Part shown: positions 22,487 through 33,911 of the stretch, piece by piece | Layout: every line of letters starts with the position of its first letter | Numbering within the stretch: the first letter of the stretch is position 1 | Assembly: GCF_028640845.1 (NCBI RefSeq) | Contig: NC_080539.1 | Coordinates: forward strand, 163,506,236-163,570,235 | Direction: 5' to 3' | DNA: 64,000 bases | Origin: Ahaetulla prasina | Lineage: Eukaryota > Chordata > Lepidosauria > Squamata > Colubridae | Program-made: the position numbers and the translations under genes | Notes under the pieces: model-generated | What the model was told of the DNA's origin: nothing | The model's database searches: none | The model's input: the letters and a program-made list of their open reading frames with translations, nothing else

Positions 22487-24185
22487 GTGGGGTTTGAGGC
22501 CATAAAACATCTTCTCTCAATTCAGGCCATCCAAACGGTGCCACGAGATCAGCACGGTCGGGGGTTTTACTCCCGACTGTTCATAGTTCCAAAGCCCTCG
22601 GGGGGATGGAGAGCAATCCTCGACCTGAAGGCTCTGAACCGCCACATAGTCTACAGGCGGTTCAAGATGCAGTCACTCCAGTCCATCTTGGAGAGCATCA
22701 GGGAGGGGGACTTCCTCACGTCAGTAGACCTGACGGAGGCATACTTACACGTCCCTATCCTTCCGGCTCACAGACGATTCCTCCGCTTCTGCCACGGGGG
22801 TCTCCATTACCAATATTGTGCCCTTCCATTCGGGCTCTCCTCGGCCCCCAGGGTCTTCTCAAAGCTAATGGCCGCCTCACAGCGCATCTCCGGCTATTCC
22901 AATCAGAATCCAGGCTTATCTGGACGATCTCCTTATTCAATCTCGATCAGAGACCCTGGCGGCAGCGGATTTGTCCACAACCATTCAGGTTCTAGAAGCC
23001 CACGGCTTCTCGATCAACAAGGCCAAAAGTCACTTACATCCTACGAATCGAATCCAACACTTAGGGGCCATCATAGACACGATAGAGGGCCGGGTCTATC
23101 TGTCACAGGAGCGTCTCACCAATTTACAGAATCTAGTCAGGGGGGTAACCAAGAGACGCCTTATTCCTTTAAAGACCCTTTCCCAACTCTTGGGGAAACT
23201 GGTCTCCTGCATCGGCATTGTACCTTGGGCTCGTCTCCACTGCAGGACACTGCAGTGGTTTCTACTCCCCTATCAAAAGGCACACACAGCTACGTCACCA
23301 ATACTTGTCCAACTTCCACAACAAGTCAGACACTCTCTTTTATGGTGGATCTCCCAGCCCTGTCAAAGGGCAGAGAGTTCAGGAACCCCAACGCCTAATC
23401 TTGACAACAGATGCCAGTCTTCATGGCTGGGCGCCCATCTGGGATCAAACATGGCTCAGGGTCAGTGGTCCCCAAGGGACCTGACCCACAACATAAACTG
23501 GTTAGAACTCAGGGCCATTCATCTGGCCTTACTATCGTTCCAGGACATTGTTCTCAATCAAGACATTCTAGTATTAACGGACAATGTGGGCGCAAAGGCT
23601 CATGTGAACCGCCTGGGGGGAACCCATTCTCAGCCTCTCTTGCAAGAGGCAGTGCAACTGGGTCTCTGGGCGGAGGCTCACCTGAGGTCCATACGGGCCT
23701 CTCATATATCAGGGGTGGCAAACACACAGGCCGACTGGCTCAGCCGAGTCTCAGTCGACCAGGGGGAGTGGCGACTGAATCCGGATATGTTCCTCGAGAT
23801 CACACTCCGCTTCGGGAACCCGCTGGTAGACCTCTTTGCCACTCGAGACAATCGTCAACTGGATCGGTTCTTCTCAAGGTACCCAGTCCAGGGGCGGAGG
23901 CATAGACGCCTGCGCAGCCCTTGGCCCCCCGGCCTCCTTTATGCCTTCCCTCCCATTCCGACAATACCCAAGGTTATCAGGAAGATGCTGAGGGAACAGG
24001 CGGAACTCATCTTGCTGGCTCCACACTGGCCTCGGCGCCCGTGGTTTGCGGACCTGGTGGCTCTTTCAGTGGCTCCCCCGTGGAAACTTCCTCAGACCAA
24101 GATCTCGCTCAGCCAAGGGCAGCTGACTCATCCGGACCCTCAGTGGTTCAAGCTGACCGCCTGGCGCTTGAGCGGAGCCTCCTGA
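22487..24185 (+). pseudogene. DIRS reverse transcriptase and RNase H, frameshifted
   Basis: The RT starts with the fingers motif FIVPKPSGGWRAILDL. The first catalytic Asp is in SVDLTEAYLHVP (codon 22727-22729), followed by LPFGLSSAP. The catalytic pair is YLDD at 22917-22928, in a different frame: two single-base losses near 22868 and 22901 separate the two halves. RNase H follows with TTDAS (Asp codon 23410-23412), WLELRA, LTDNVGAKAHVN and ANTQADWLSR. Another shift lies near 23430, so the 404-residue frame from 22971 is out of register there. The protein would copy element RNA and remove the template; this copy cannot make it whole. Confidence 0.85.
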
Positions 24186-25198
24186 GGAAGAGACATGTAC
24201 CTGCCAACGTCGCCAACACCATCCAGGCGTCTCGTCGTAGTTCCACCATTCGCATCTACGGCTCGACGTGGCGCACCTTCTACACCTGGTGTTCAAGCAA
24301 GAACATAGACCCTACCAACGCTTCTACGATCACTATCCTGATCTTCCTTCAACACGGATTGGAACAAGGTTTGGCAGCGAACACGCTCCGACGACAGGTA
24401 GCTGCTCTCTCTTCTATTTTAACTTGCGGTGCTAAACGCTCCCTAGCCCACCGGCCCCTCATCCGTCAATTTCTGAGGGGAGCAACCAACCTTTGTCCTC
24501 CGGTAGTCCACAGGTATCCATCTTGGGACCTCACGAAGGTTCTAACATCCTCACCAAGGGCCCTTCAACCTTTGCGGAGTGTGGCCTGCAATATTTGACA
24601 TATAAGGTGGCCTTTCTAGTAGCCATTACTTCAGCTCGCAGAATTTCTGAACTTGCTGCCCTTTCCACCAGGGGCGGATCTCTGCGTTTTTCACTCAGAT
24701 AGGGTGGTCCTCCGGCTAGATCCTACCTTCCTGCCTAAAGTTAACTCACTGTTCCATAGATCACAAGAGCTCATTCTTCCCGACTTTTCTCCAGATCCGG
24801 TACACCGGCTGGAAAGGTCCTGGCATACCCTAGATGTCCGGAGAGCCCTCCGTATTTATATCAAGCGTACCGCCTCTCTCAGGAGGACGGAGGCTCTCTT
24901 TGTGTCCTTTCAACCAACCACCATCGGCCTTAAGGTATCTTCCTCTACCATCGGTAGATGGCTTAAGGCATGCATTGCCAGAGCATATCAGATTCAGGGA
25001 ATTCCTGTTCCAAGTCGCATCACTGCGCATTCTACTAGAAGCGCGGCTACTTCAGCTGCGTGGGCCACTCAGGCTCCGTTAGAGGAAATCTGCAAAGCAG
25101 CCACATGGTCTTCTCCGAATCCATTCATACGCCATTACAAGATCGATTCCTATGCATCTGCTGATGCGGCGTTCGCAGGGTTCTCCAAAGGGTCCTAG
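24150..25198 (+). pseudogene. DIRS tyrosine recombinase, nearly complete
   Basis: About 345 codons with a SAM-like N-terminal half (RIYGSTWRTFYTW, NTLRRQVAALS) and a catalytic half. Visible catalytic residues: Arg in SARRISEL (codon 24640-24642), His and Arg in AHSTRS (25028-25030 and 25037-25039), and the nucleophile Tyr in RHYKID (25136-25138). The stop is at 25196-25198. Two frameshifts (near 24585 and 24665) put only the middle block containing the first Arg in another frame, and the original frame returns afterwards. In DIRS this enzyme inserts circular DNA. Confidence 0.88.
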
Positions 25199-25254
25199 AA
25201 GGGGTTCTAACCCGGACCGGGCGGATCCTCCCGATAGGACTTGCTTTGGTATGT

Positions 25255-25342
25255 CCCATGCCTGGCTGCTGGTCCCGCCTGCTGGAGAATGGACATTGGT
25301 CCTACCTGAATGTCCTTTCTCTGTTGGCGGGACCAGCAGCCA
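25255..25342 (+). repeat. DIRS internal complementary region
   Basis: 25255-25286 is the complement of the left terminus (one base shorter in a G run). 25286-25342 is the complement of the right terminus (about 25579-25635). The two meet at the point where the ends would join in a circle, as expected of the template used to close DIRS circles. Confidence 0.88.
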
Positions 25343-25488
25343 GCCCCTCCCTGAACGCCCGGTTCCTGTCTTCTATAGAGGTCATTCGGGCTCTCATGGT
25401 CATATGCCGGGGGGGGGGGAGGGCATAATAGCATATTCTTGCAGTTCCTGTTTTACAGCTCAGTGCGTCGGTCTGCCGCATCATCCTC

Positions 25489-25594
25489 GTCCGAAAGCTG
25501 GAAGGCACCAGGAGGAGGAGGTGCTTTTCAACTAGCAGACTCGATCCCATTGGATACAGACCGAGTCACTCCCATGCCTGGCTGCTGGTCCCGC
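25489..25594 (+). repeat. DIRS right inverted terminal repeat
   Basis: Complement of 21614-21720. It is followed by about 40 bases of right-end-specific sequence up to 25635 that also appear, inverted, in the internal complementary region. Confidence 0.92.
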
Positions 25595-25635
25595 CAACAG
25601 AGAAAGGACATTCAGGTAGGACCAATGTCCATTCT

Positions 25636-25850
25636 AAAGCATGTAAAAAATGCAAGTAGAAAAATAGGGACCACCTTTGGTGGGAAGGTAACAGCGTTCC
25701 ATGCGCCTTTGGCGTTGAGTCATTCTGGCCACATGGCCATGAAGACGTCTTTGGACAGCGCTGGCTCTTTGGCTTTGAAACAGAAATGAGCACCGCCCCC
25801 TAGAGTTGGGAACAACTAGCACTTATGTGCGAAGGGAACCTTTACCTTTA
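25636..25850 (+). mobile_element. Sauria SINE, right part
   Basis: Continues the SINE left off at 21606: aaagcatgtaaaaaatgc, gtgggaaggtaacagcg, ggccacatggcc, gaaatgagcaccg, and the tail acctttaccttta. These are the Sauria SINE body words in order. Confidence 0.88.
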
Positions 25851-26316
25851 GTGTGCTAAAGGACATCCATGGACAGATAGACATGGACAAACTATTGCAC
25901 AATACCCTTAATTTCGCATGTTAGAAGATTTTTTTTTTTGTTAAGGTCATCCAATGCAGATTAGAGCTCTACATAGAAAATGGGATATCACATGTTCAAG
26001 CTAACTTTAGAAAAGGCTAAGGAACACGAAACATTATTCCTGATATATGCTAGATAAGTGAGAAAGCCAAAGAATATCAAAAAGAAATAATTACATGCTT
26101 CAAAGATTGTAGAATGAAGATGATAGAATTCATTGTATTAGGTCAAGCTTGGAATATGTTGAGAAAAACAGGAATCCCAGAACTTTTTTGTTCTCATGCA
26201 AAATCTACATACAGGTCAGGAAGCCACAAAATGGTAAGAATAGGTTGGTCAAAAGCTGACAAAGAGGTGTGACAAGGCTGTTTACTCTTTCCTTATTTGT
26301 TCAGGCTATATCTTAG
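25851..26316 (+). pseudogene. BovB reverse transcriptase relic
   Basis: Decayed BovB RT words: QANFRKG near 25998, then IISEKAKEYQ-like and FKDC, GIPELF near 26175, and a shifted QGCLLF near 26275. Internal deletions and stops make it dead. It continues the element begun at 19840, after the SINE. Confidence 0.65.
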
Positions 26317-26795
26317 TATATAGCAAAAGTATTTAGATTTATATACCGCTTCACAGTGCTTTACAACTCTTTCTAAACGGTTTACAGTGGTTTACATGAG
26401 ATGCGGTGACACAGTGGTTGGAATGCAGTACTACAGGCTACTTCTGCTGACTGCCGACTGCCTGCAATTTGGCAGATCGAATCTCACCAGGCTCAAGGTT
26501 GATTCAGCCTTCCATCCTTCCAAGGTGGAGACCCAGATTGTTGGGGGCAATATGTTGATTCTGTAAACCACTTAGAGAGGGCTGTAAAAGCACAGTAAAG
26601 CAATATATGCTATTGCTATAGAGTCAACATATTGCCCCAAACAATCTGGTCCTCATTTTACCCACCTTGGAGGAATGGATGGAAGGCTGAGTCAACTTTG
26701 AGCCTGGTGAGATTTGAACTGCCAAATTGCAGGCAGCTAGCAGTCATCAGAAGTAGCCTGCAGTACTGCACTCCAACCACTGAGCCACTGCAGTG
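26317..26795 (-). mobile_element. tRNA-derived SINE, reverse, split by a second SINE
   Basis: The tail lies at 26317-26397 (tttatataccgcttcacag). The body and head are at 26621-26795 (agtcaacatattgcccc, atggaaggctgagtcaa, accactgagccactgcag). It resumes after the forward SINE at 26398-26620. Confidence 0.75.
26398..26620 (+). mobile_element. tRNA-derived SINE, forward, nested
   Basis: Head cggtgacacagtggttgga, body ttcagccttccatccttcc and acccagattgttggggg, tail gctattgctat. It shares family with the surrounding reverse SINE, so the pair forms a long inverted repeat. Confidence 0.75.
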
Positions 26796-26908
26796 GATTA
26801 AAGTATATATTAAATCTGAGCTACATCTGAGTATATATTAAAATTAGCTGGTTTGGAAGATTAGTGTTATTTTAAAAAAATCAATATTCTGCACTGTGCT
26901 TATGATAT

Positions 26909-27296
26909 CGGTAGTCCTTGACTTATGACCACAATTGAGCCCAAAATTTCTGTTTTCTATAAGGGAGACATTTGTTAAGTGAGTTTTGCCACATTTTACG
27001 ACCTTGTTAAACGAATCACCGCAGTTGTTAAGTTAGTAACACAATTGTTAACTGAATATGGCTTACCCATTGGTTTTGTTTATCAGAAGGTCGCAAAAAG
27101 CGATAAAATGATCCTGGAACACTGCAACCGTCATAAATATGACTTAGTTGCCAAGCCTCTGGACTTTGATCAGGTGACCATGGGGAGGCCGCAACAGTCA
27201 TAAGTATGAAAAATAGTCATAAGTCACTTTTTTTCAGTGCCATTTTAACTTTGAACAGCAACTAAGTGAACTGTTGTAAGTTGAGGACCACCTGCA
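26909..27296 (+). mobile_element. CAGGTAGTCC element, full length
   Basis: From cggtagtccttgacttatga to gttgaggaccacctgca, about 390 bases. It contains gcttacccattgg, cactgcaaccgtcataaata and ttttttcagtgcca. Used here as the reference orientation. Confidence 0.82.
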
Positions 27297-27420
27297 CTAC
27301 ACTTTCAACTCTGCTTCTTCAAAGCCCAACTTTCATTTCCATAGAGTATTTGCACTAATTCTGATCTTTGTAGTACAAAATAATAATAATAATAATCAAA
27401 GTATCTGCAAGGTCTATTAA
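27297..27420 (-). mobile_element. BovB fragment, reverse
   Basis: Words cttcaaagcccaactttcat and ctaattctgatctttgtag resemble the BovB 3' coding region in antisense. A short (AAT)n run follows. Confidence 0.45.
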
Positions 27421-27534
27421 TAAAAGGGAGCATAGTGAAAAAATAGAATTAAAATGAAATACAAAGAAGATCAAACTAATGACAATATGTACCAAGTAAG
27501 TTTAGGATTACGATACCGATGTGGTGGATAGATT

Positions 27535-27925
27535 CTGCCTTTTAGGATCAATCAGGAATAGCCTGTCCAGAAGCTAAAAATTATTGGAATAAAATAAAGG
27601 TTTGGTTAGAAGAAATGACCCAACAACATATTGATTTAAAACTGGAGCTGTTCTTATTGGGTATTCTACCAGAGAAAATTAGTAAAGAAAATATTTATTT
27701 GATTATACATGTAATAGCAGCAGCAAGAATTGTTTTTGCACAAAATTGAAAAGCAGAGAAAATACCCCTGGAAGGAAAAATTGTTTTAAAAAAAATAGAG
27801 TGTGCAGAAATGAATAGACTAACTATGATGATTAAAGAAAGAGAGGATTCAGAATATTTTAAGATATGGGACCATGTCTTAAAGAGAAAAGATACAGATA
27901 AGCAATGGATAATTATGTAAGAAAA
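27535..27925 (+). pseudogene. L1 ORF2 C-terminus relic
   Basis: Reads CPEAKNYWNKIKVWLEEM, then LELFLLGILPEK, HVIAAARIVFAQN and an ECAEMNRLT-like end, the usual C-terminal order of vertebrate L1 ORF2. There is a stop after AQN and another near the end. The rest of the element is absent. Confidence 0.75.
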
Positions 27926-28000
27926 TGGTATAATTAGAATATTGTATTTGTAAAAAAGTGGTAATAGTGGTAAACTGAAGAGAAGAAAGAAGAAGAACAA

Positions 28001-28953
28001 AATAGAATAGAATAGAATAGAATTTTATTGGCCAAGTGTGATTGGACACACAAGGAATTTGTCTTGGTGCATATGCTCTCAGTGTACATAAAAGAAAAGA
28101 TACGTTCATCAAGGTACAACATTTACAACACAATTGATGGTCAATATATCAATATAAATCATAAGGATTGCCAGCAACAAGTTATAGTCATACAGTCATA
28201 AGTGGAAAGAGATTGGTGATGGGAACTATGAAACGATTAATAGTAGTGCAGATTCAGTAAATAGTCTGACAGTGTTGAGGGAATTATTTGTTTAGCAGAG
28301 TGATGGCCTTCGGGAAAAAACTGTTCTTGTGTCTAGTTGTTCTGGTGTGCAGTGCTCTATAGCGTCGTTTTGAGGGTAGGAGTTGAAACAGTTTATGTCC
28401 AGGATGCGAGGGATCTGCAAATATTTTCACGGCCCTCTTCTTGATTCGTGCAGTATACAGGTCCTCAATGGAAGGCAAGTTGGTAGCAATTATTTTTTCT
28501 GCAGTTCTAATTATCCTCTGAAGTCTGTGTTTTTCTTGTTAGGTTGCAGAACCGAACCAGACAGTTATAGAGGTGCAAATGACAGACTCAATAATTCCTC
28601 TGTAGAACTGGATCAGCAGCTCCTTGGGCAGTTTGAGCTTACTGAGTTGGCGCAGAAAGAACATTCTTTGTTGTCCTTTTTTAATGATGTTTTTGATGTT
28701 AGCTGTCCATTTGAGATCTTGCGATATGATAGAACCCAGAAATTTGAAGGTTTCTACTGTTGATACTGTGTTGTCAAGTATTGTGAGAGGTGGAAGTATG
28801 GAAGGGTTTTTCTTAAAATCTACCACCATTTCTACGGTTTTGAGTGTGTTCAGTTCCAGATTGTTTTGGTTGCACCACAAGGCTAGTCGTTCGACCTCTC
28901 GTCTATATGCGGATTCGTCATTGTCTCGAATGAGACCAATCACTGTTGTGTCA
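28001..28953 (-). mobile_element. L2/CR1-group LINE 3' part with an (AATAG)n tail
   Basis: Five AATAG-type units at 28001-28025, then the 3' UTR, then ORF2 C-terminus on the minus strand: VFSSWLL is flank, FADD is just lost, and from 28950 downward come the ESAYRREVERLALW, FLGSIISQDLKW and ADPSHPGHKLF blocks. The element is 5'-truncated within the RT active-site word. It has fewer breaks than the copy at 2326 and supplies the 3' UTR that identifies the nested piece at 2606. Confidence 0.85.
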
Positions 28954-30370
28954 TGATGAAGAAGCCATGAAGAAAACACCAAGATGTCACATGGAAGAAA
29001 TGACTGAAGTACTAAATGTTTGTTTGCTTATAAAATAAAAAACTCTTTATAAAACAAAAAGTAGCATCAGTTATATGTCTATATTTGCTAGCTTTTTATC
29101 TAACCTTTCCTTCATGAATTTTACCCCTCCCCAACCTTGGGCAGTAAGCTTGGTTGAGGTGGAGTCACTGGCCCCAAATCATCCACAAACCTTCCATGTT
29201 TGAAAGTGGATTGGAAGCTTAGAACGGTAATAATGGCTTTGCATAAAAAGAAGAAGAGGGCCAGTTTGGTATAATGGTTAAGGCACTGCTTCTTTTTATT
29301 TTGAAATAAAATATTTTTATGGTGGTGGTGGGGAGGATGAAATATCATTGGGATCTTTAGCTCATTTTGTTCCAAATTGAAGCTTCTCACAAAAGACAAT
29401 TTGCAAGAATTTCCGGGGCTCAACCACAATAGAATGAACTAAGCTTTGTCTCCTTCCTTTTGTTTTGAAAGCCAGCTCAGCATTGGCAGATGACATATCT
29501 GAAAATTTTCTGGGCGCCAACCATTGGCTAGATTTACTGGAAATGGTCTTCTAGATACTTATATTTCTCTCTCTCTCTCTGATATATTTTAAAGACATGA
29601 AGCTATTTGATCATATACACAGATTATCAGTTAGAAACTAATTTTGTGCCTCCTAGCCTTTCATAGTGAGCAATTCTCTTTAAATGTTTTTCCAAAAAAG
29701 AAATAGTTTATGTGCTAAGATTTAGCACTATAATTCTATCAAGGCTGTTATGATAATGTACAGAATATGGTTCGATATAGACAAAACTTTATATTTTCAA
29801 ATTCTCCCTTACAGAAACTACCAGGTATGTTTTCCATTTGTTTCAGGCTGGTTATAATTTTAAGCATAATCTTGTCAGAATAAAATGCATTATGTTCATT
29901 CGAAAGCCCATTCCAAATTGAATTGTAATAAATATCTTGGCTTCCCATATGCCACAGGATGATAAGGATTCTAACAAATTCATAAAGTTGATTGATTATT
30001 TAAAAGTAAACTAGCTAGAAAAAAATGGCTTTTAAAGAGGTTTCATTGGAGACAACTAGTAAAAAATGGCTTTTAAAATTTAGAAAGGCTGAACCAATGA
30101 CTGAAATTATTACAAGATAAAGTTTCTGATTTTAATAAACTGGCAGGATTCATATTATCAGAAGAATGATTTATATTTTTGTTGTTAAGTCTTGTAAGAA
30201 TCATCTTATAGAAGCATTAAGCAATAAATGGTATATTAATATTGAACTAGATGTTAAAACTATATTTTATGCTTTTGTAACAAATATTTGATAGTTTTAT
30301 TACAATATATTGTAATATATTGTATATTACAATATATTGTAATATATAATAAATATATATATTTATTACA
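28954..30370. other. unassigned
   Basis: No gene recognised. A SINE head fragment (ccagtttggtataatggtta) lies at 29261-29292 and a (CT)n run at about 29567-29582. Confidence 0.35.
30296..30350. repeat. AT-rich palindrome cluster
   Basis: The words acaatatattgt and tacaatata recur and are self-complementary, so most of this stretch can fold back on itself. Confidence 0.7.
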
Positions 30371-30989
30371 TACCATATTTTTCGCACTATAAGACGCACC
30401 AGACAGTAAAATGCACATTAGCTTTAGAGGAGGAAAACAAGGGGGAAAAAATCTGCCTCTGCCTCCCAGCATCCATCCAGTATTCATCTGGCTAGCATCC
30501 TTGCAGCAGACATCAAACAGCCTGGTCAGCTTCAGTATGTTAACTCAGCCCCAGCACAGGGCTAGTCAGTGCTCTGCTCCTTTGCGCCCACCACTGGTCA
30601 ACTGAGCTAAGCTGCTGACACTGGCGGGGAACACTAGAACCTTTGCTGCCAAGCAGCTGATTGGCAATTGGATCGGCCTCCCAGAATTCCACTGATCAGC
30701 TGGGGTTGCCACCTATCGCCATCATTCACTATTAGCTTCTGATCGCCGCTGCTGATCGCTGCCAAACAATTGGTGGTGATTGGTGGCAGCAGTGATCCTT
30801 GCCACCTAGAACAGCTGATCGGCGGTATTCCAGGAGGCCAATCCAAATGCCAATCAGCTGCTCAGCAGTGAAGACTTCAGTGTTCCCCAGTGAACCACCC
30901 ACCACAATATTCGCTCTATAAGACACACATTCCACCCACTTTTTTTTGGGGGGGGGGAAGGTGCGTCTTATAGTGCGAAAAATACATTA
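30371..30989. mobile_element. ATTTTTCG-ended DNA element
   Basis: The left atttttcgcactataagacg is exactly mirrored by cgtcttatagtgcgaaaaat at the right, with ta at both edges. The interior contains several gctgatcgg/tgatcgc-type words. No coding capacity. Ends are shared with 10085-10415 and 51285-51826, but most of the interior is not. Confidence 0.75.
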
Positions 30990-31368
30990 TATGGATTTGA
31001 AGATTACTGGGAATGTTAATATGTTTTAGAATATTTTGCTTATGGCTTTTTTGTGGCTGAATGAATGCATAGGCAAAAAGGAGTTTTTAGGAAGCGGCAA
31101 AGTATACCATATGAAAAATTGCACTGCAGTTGAATTTATCGAGCATATAATAACAGAAAGAATGAGCTTTTCCTGGGGTGGAAAAACAATGCTTTCCAAA
31201 ATAATATTCGTAATATAAGAACACATACATAAGATAACAGTATAAAGTCATTATCAGTAAGAAGTCATAAGATCACAATGTGAAGTCATATAATTTATCT
31301 CTTGGGAAGTTTGTGGATGCACTCGTGCAGGCTGCTTGACAACAATACAAAAGTATTGTATGTGCCAA
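30990..31368. other. unassigned
   Basis: No gene or repeat recognised; short frames on both strands overlap each other. Confidence 0.35.
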
Positions 31369-31773
31369 TACAGATAGCTCTCCCATAGTGACCAAAATTG
31401 GGATCAGCATCTCCATTGCTGAGTGACAGAGTCATTAAGCAAGATCACATGACATGATGATTTACAGTTTCACTTCCAGCATTGGTGTTAAGTGAATCTC
31501 TCATAGTTGTTAAGCGAAACATCACATGACCATGATTTGTGATTTTATTGCTGGCCTCTCCAGTTGACACCGCTTGTCAGAATCTGGCTTTGAAACACAT
31601 AGGTGGCAATCACATGACTGTAGGACACGACAGTGGGCATAAAAGCCCAGACCTTACATTGGGATGCTGTAATGCTTGTAAGCACAAGGATCATTCATAA
31701 AGTTACTTTTTCAGTGCCACGTAAGTTTGAATGGTTACTAAACAGGGCAGTCATTGAGTGAGGACTGCCTGTA
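31369..31773 (+). mobile_element. CAGGTAGTCC-type element, diverged
   Basis: From tacagatagctc to gaggactgcctgta, about 405 bases. The words gttaagtgaatctc, ttgtcagaatctggc and gtggcaatcacatgac are in the family order. Confidence 0.72.
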
Positions 31774-32045
31774 CCTTCTGGGATGTATTTTGACTTCCTT
31801 TTCTAATATATAGCCTTCATATGGTCCGTCGCTATATGTGAACAAAAATTTATAATGTACAGTATTGCAGGCAATTTTCTAATCAGAAAATAGAATACTG
31901 TTGTCCTCTATTATGCACAAATTGTTTACATTTCACAGTTCATGTATTCACTTATTTTCTTTATAGATTTTTTATTACGTGATTTAGGTTGCAAAACAAC
32001 AATTTCAAATATGTTGATGAAGTGGTTTCTAATAGCAGTCATCTA

Positions 32046-32200
32046 AGAAAGGTTAGTACTTAAATGGGAGATCACCAGAAAATACTTGGATTTCGGGCTT
32101 AGGTTGTAATTTAAGAAAAAAAAATAGCTGAAAACAATGTCAAATAATTCGCTATGTATTGTTGCCCTGAAAACCATGTGGAGCTATCCATAAAGTCCAC
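32046..32200 (+). mobile_element. 5S rRNA-derived SINE fragment
   Basis: Head resembles the 3' half of 5S rRNA: ctaagaaaggttagtactta, then atgggagatcacc. The body word ttgccctgaaaaccatgtgg is typical of 5S-headed SINEs. Not a working 5S gene. Confidence 0.5.
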
Positions 32201-33317
32201 CATTTCTAATCCTTTGATTACATAGAACCTAAAACTTTCCTATAACGTTCCTTTGTATTTTCAATAGATTTCTGTCAACACCCACTAATATTCAGTTTAA
32301 ATTGTGGGTGCATCCCTCTCCCTCTCTCTCTCCCTCTGTCCCTCTCTCTTCCCCATCTCCCTCTCCCTCCCTCCCTCCCCCTCTCTCTTCAAACCACTGA
32401 AATTATAAGAACAGAAATGGCTGCCTCATGCTGTTTGTCATACACCATATACATTCATTGATTGTAAATTTTCAAGTATTTCTCATCATCTTGATCGTTG
32501 TAAAATTGGAAATGCTGGAGCTTAATATGAGAGTCTACCATATATAGCGCATGTATTCTACTAGGGAGTTGTGTCTTTTATCTATTGTGAGATTTCATAT
32601 TCCTATAGGAAGAACAGCAGCAGCCCTTGTTCAGGCTGAATAACCTGAAGTGAATAGTACGCTGCAAGTGTTAATGGAATAGATTTGACTTGGGAGGCCT
32701 GTGTGATAAACTTAAACTATGATATATATGTGATAAAGCTATCCCACAGTAGCTTGCATACAGAGTCTCACTTCTGTTTGGCTAATCATGTTTGTAATAT
32801 ATATCCGTAGCTCAGCAGTGTTCTCAGAACAGTGTTAGATTAGATTAGTAACATACGGCGTTCAATAGAAATATGTGAGTGTCAATGACATAATCTGGAA
32901 TGAAAATGAAGGAAGTTGTCTTACTTTTCATAAAGCCTGAAGGTTAAAATACTAGTGGCTTGTTCATAATTCTCAGATTAACTTTTAAGAGTTTAATTAG
33001 CGAGAAAAGGAGAAGACCCCTCTTGATAGTTAAATAGATAGATGATAGGTGGGTGGGTGGGTGGGGGAAACATGCTTGTGTCCATATGTAAAATGTGGTT
33101 CTTTTCTGCTTAAATATGGTAATATGAAAAACATCTCTAGGCAATTTAAAAGAATCTATCACAAAGTTTCACTGATGTATATTGAGAGAAGTTCTGGGGG
33201 GAGAAGAAGACAAATCTTTCAGTTTTGTAATAATAAAGGCATTTAGATGAGTGGGAGGATACTGCACATGCAGTAATTGTCCACTTTGAGCATTTTACAG
33301 GAACATGTTTCATAAAG
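32201..33317. other. unassigned, with a CT-rich tract
   Basis: A pyrimidine tract of CCCT/CT units lies at about 32311-32392 and a GGGT repeat at 33048-33063. No gene seen. Confidence 0.35.
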
Positions 33318-33830
33318 TACAGTTAATCCTCATTTAGCAACCACAATTGGGACTGGAAACTCAGTCACTAAGTAATGTGGTTGTTAAGTAAAAAACCACA
33401 TGACTGCAGCTGTGTTTACAATCTTACCGTTTATTTCAGATTTTTTTTCTCTGTTTAGCCAGAAGTTGGGATAATTAGCCAGAAGGGAATTGATATTTGC
33501 ATTTACATTTTTTGAAGAGGAGGATATTTACAGGTGTGTTAGGAAAACCAGCAGTGGTAGCACATTTGGGGGGGGTTGTACTTCTTATTTGCGCCCACTT
33601 ACTTATAATTCCTTCCTCTTCCATTTCTCTGTTCTGGAGGGATTGAAAGAAGAAAACAAATGGGTCATGCATAGGACAGCACATGTTAACTGACTGTAAT
33701 GGTGAATATGTACTGAAAAACACCCTGTGAATGTGATAAATGTGTGTCTTGGTCACAAAGTTATTTTTTTCACTATTGTAATTTCAAATGGTTGCTGCCC
33801 AAGGCAGTTACTAAGCAAGGCCTACCTGTA
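33318..33830 (+). mobile_element. CAGGTAGTCC-type element with foreign interior
   Basis: Left end tacagttaatcctcatttag, right end aaggcctacctgta. About 33430-33690 does not match the other copies, so it may be an insertion or a diverged interior. Confidence 0.55.
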
Positions 33831-33911
33831 ATATTTCTTATTATGTGCATTATTCACCTTAAAGCCTTTGTAAACTGCAATGTCCATATGTTTATTTTAT
33901 TCAGTTCATAG

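Larger units (their letters stand above)
21607..25635 (+). mobile_element. DIRS-type tyrosine-recombinase retrotransposon
   Basis: About 4.0 kb with the DIRS layout: inverted terminal repeats (21614-21720 and 25489-25594), an RT plus RNase H region, a tyrosine recombinase region, and an internal complementary region (25255-25342) that carries both termini joined. DIRS elements copy RNA into circular DNA that the recombinase inserts, so no target duplication is expected. Here the element sits in a Sauria SINE sharing only ttct at the joint. No gag-like frame is visible in 21721-22486, and the coding regions contain frameshifts. Confidence 0.88.
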
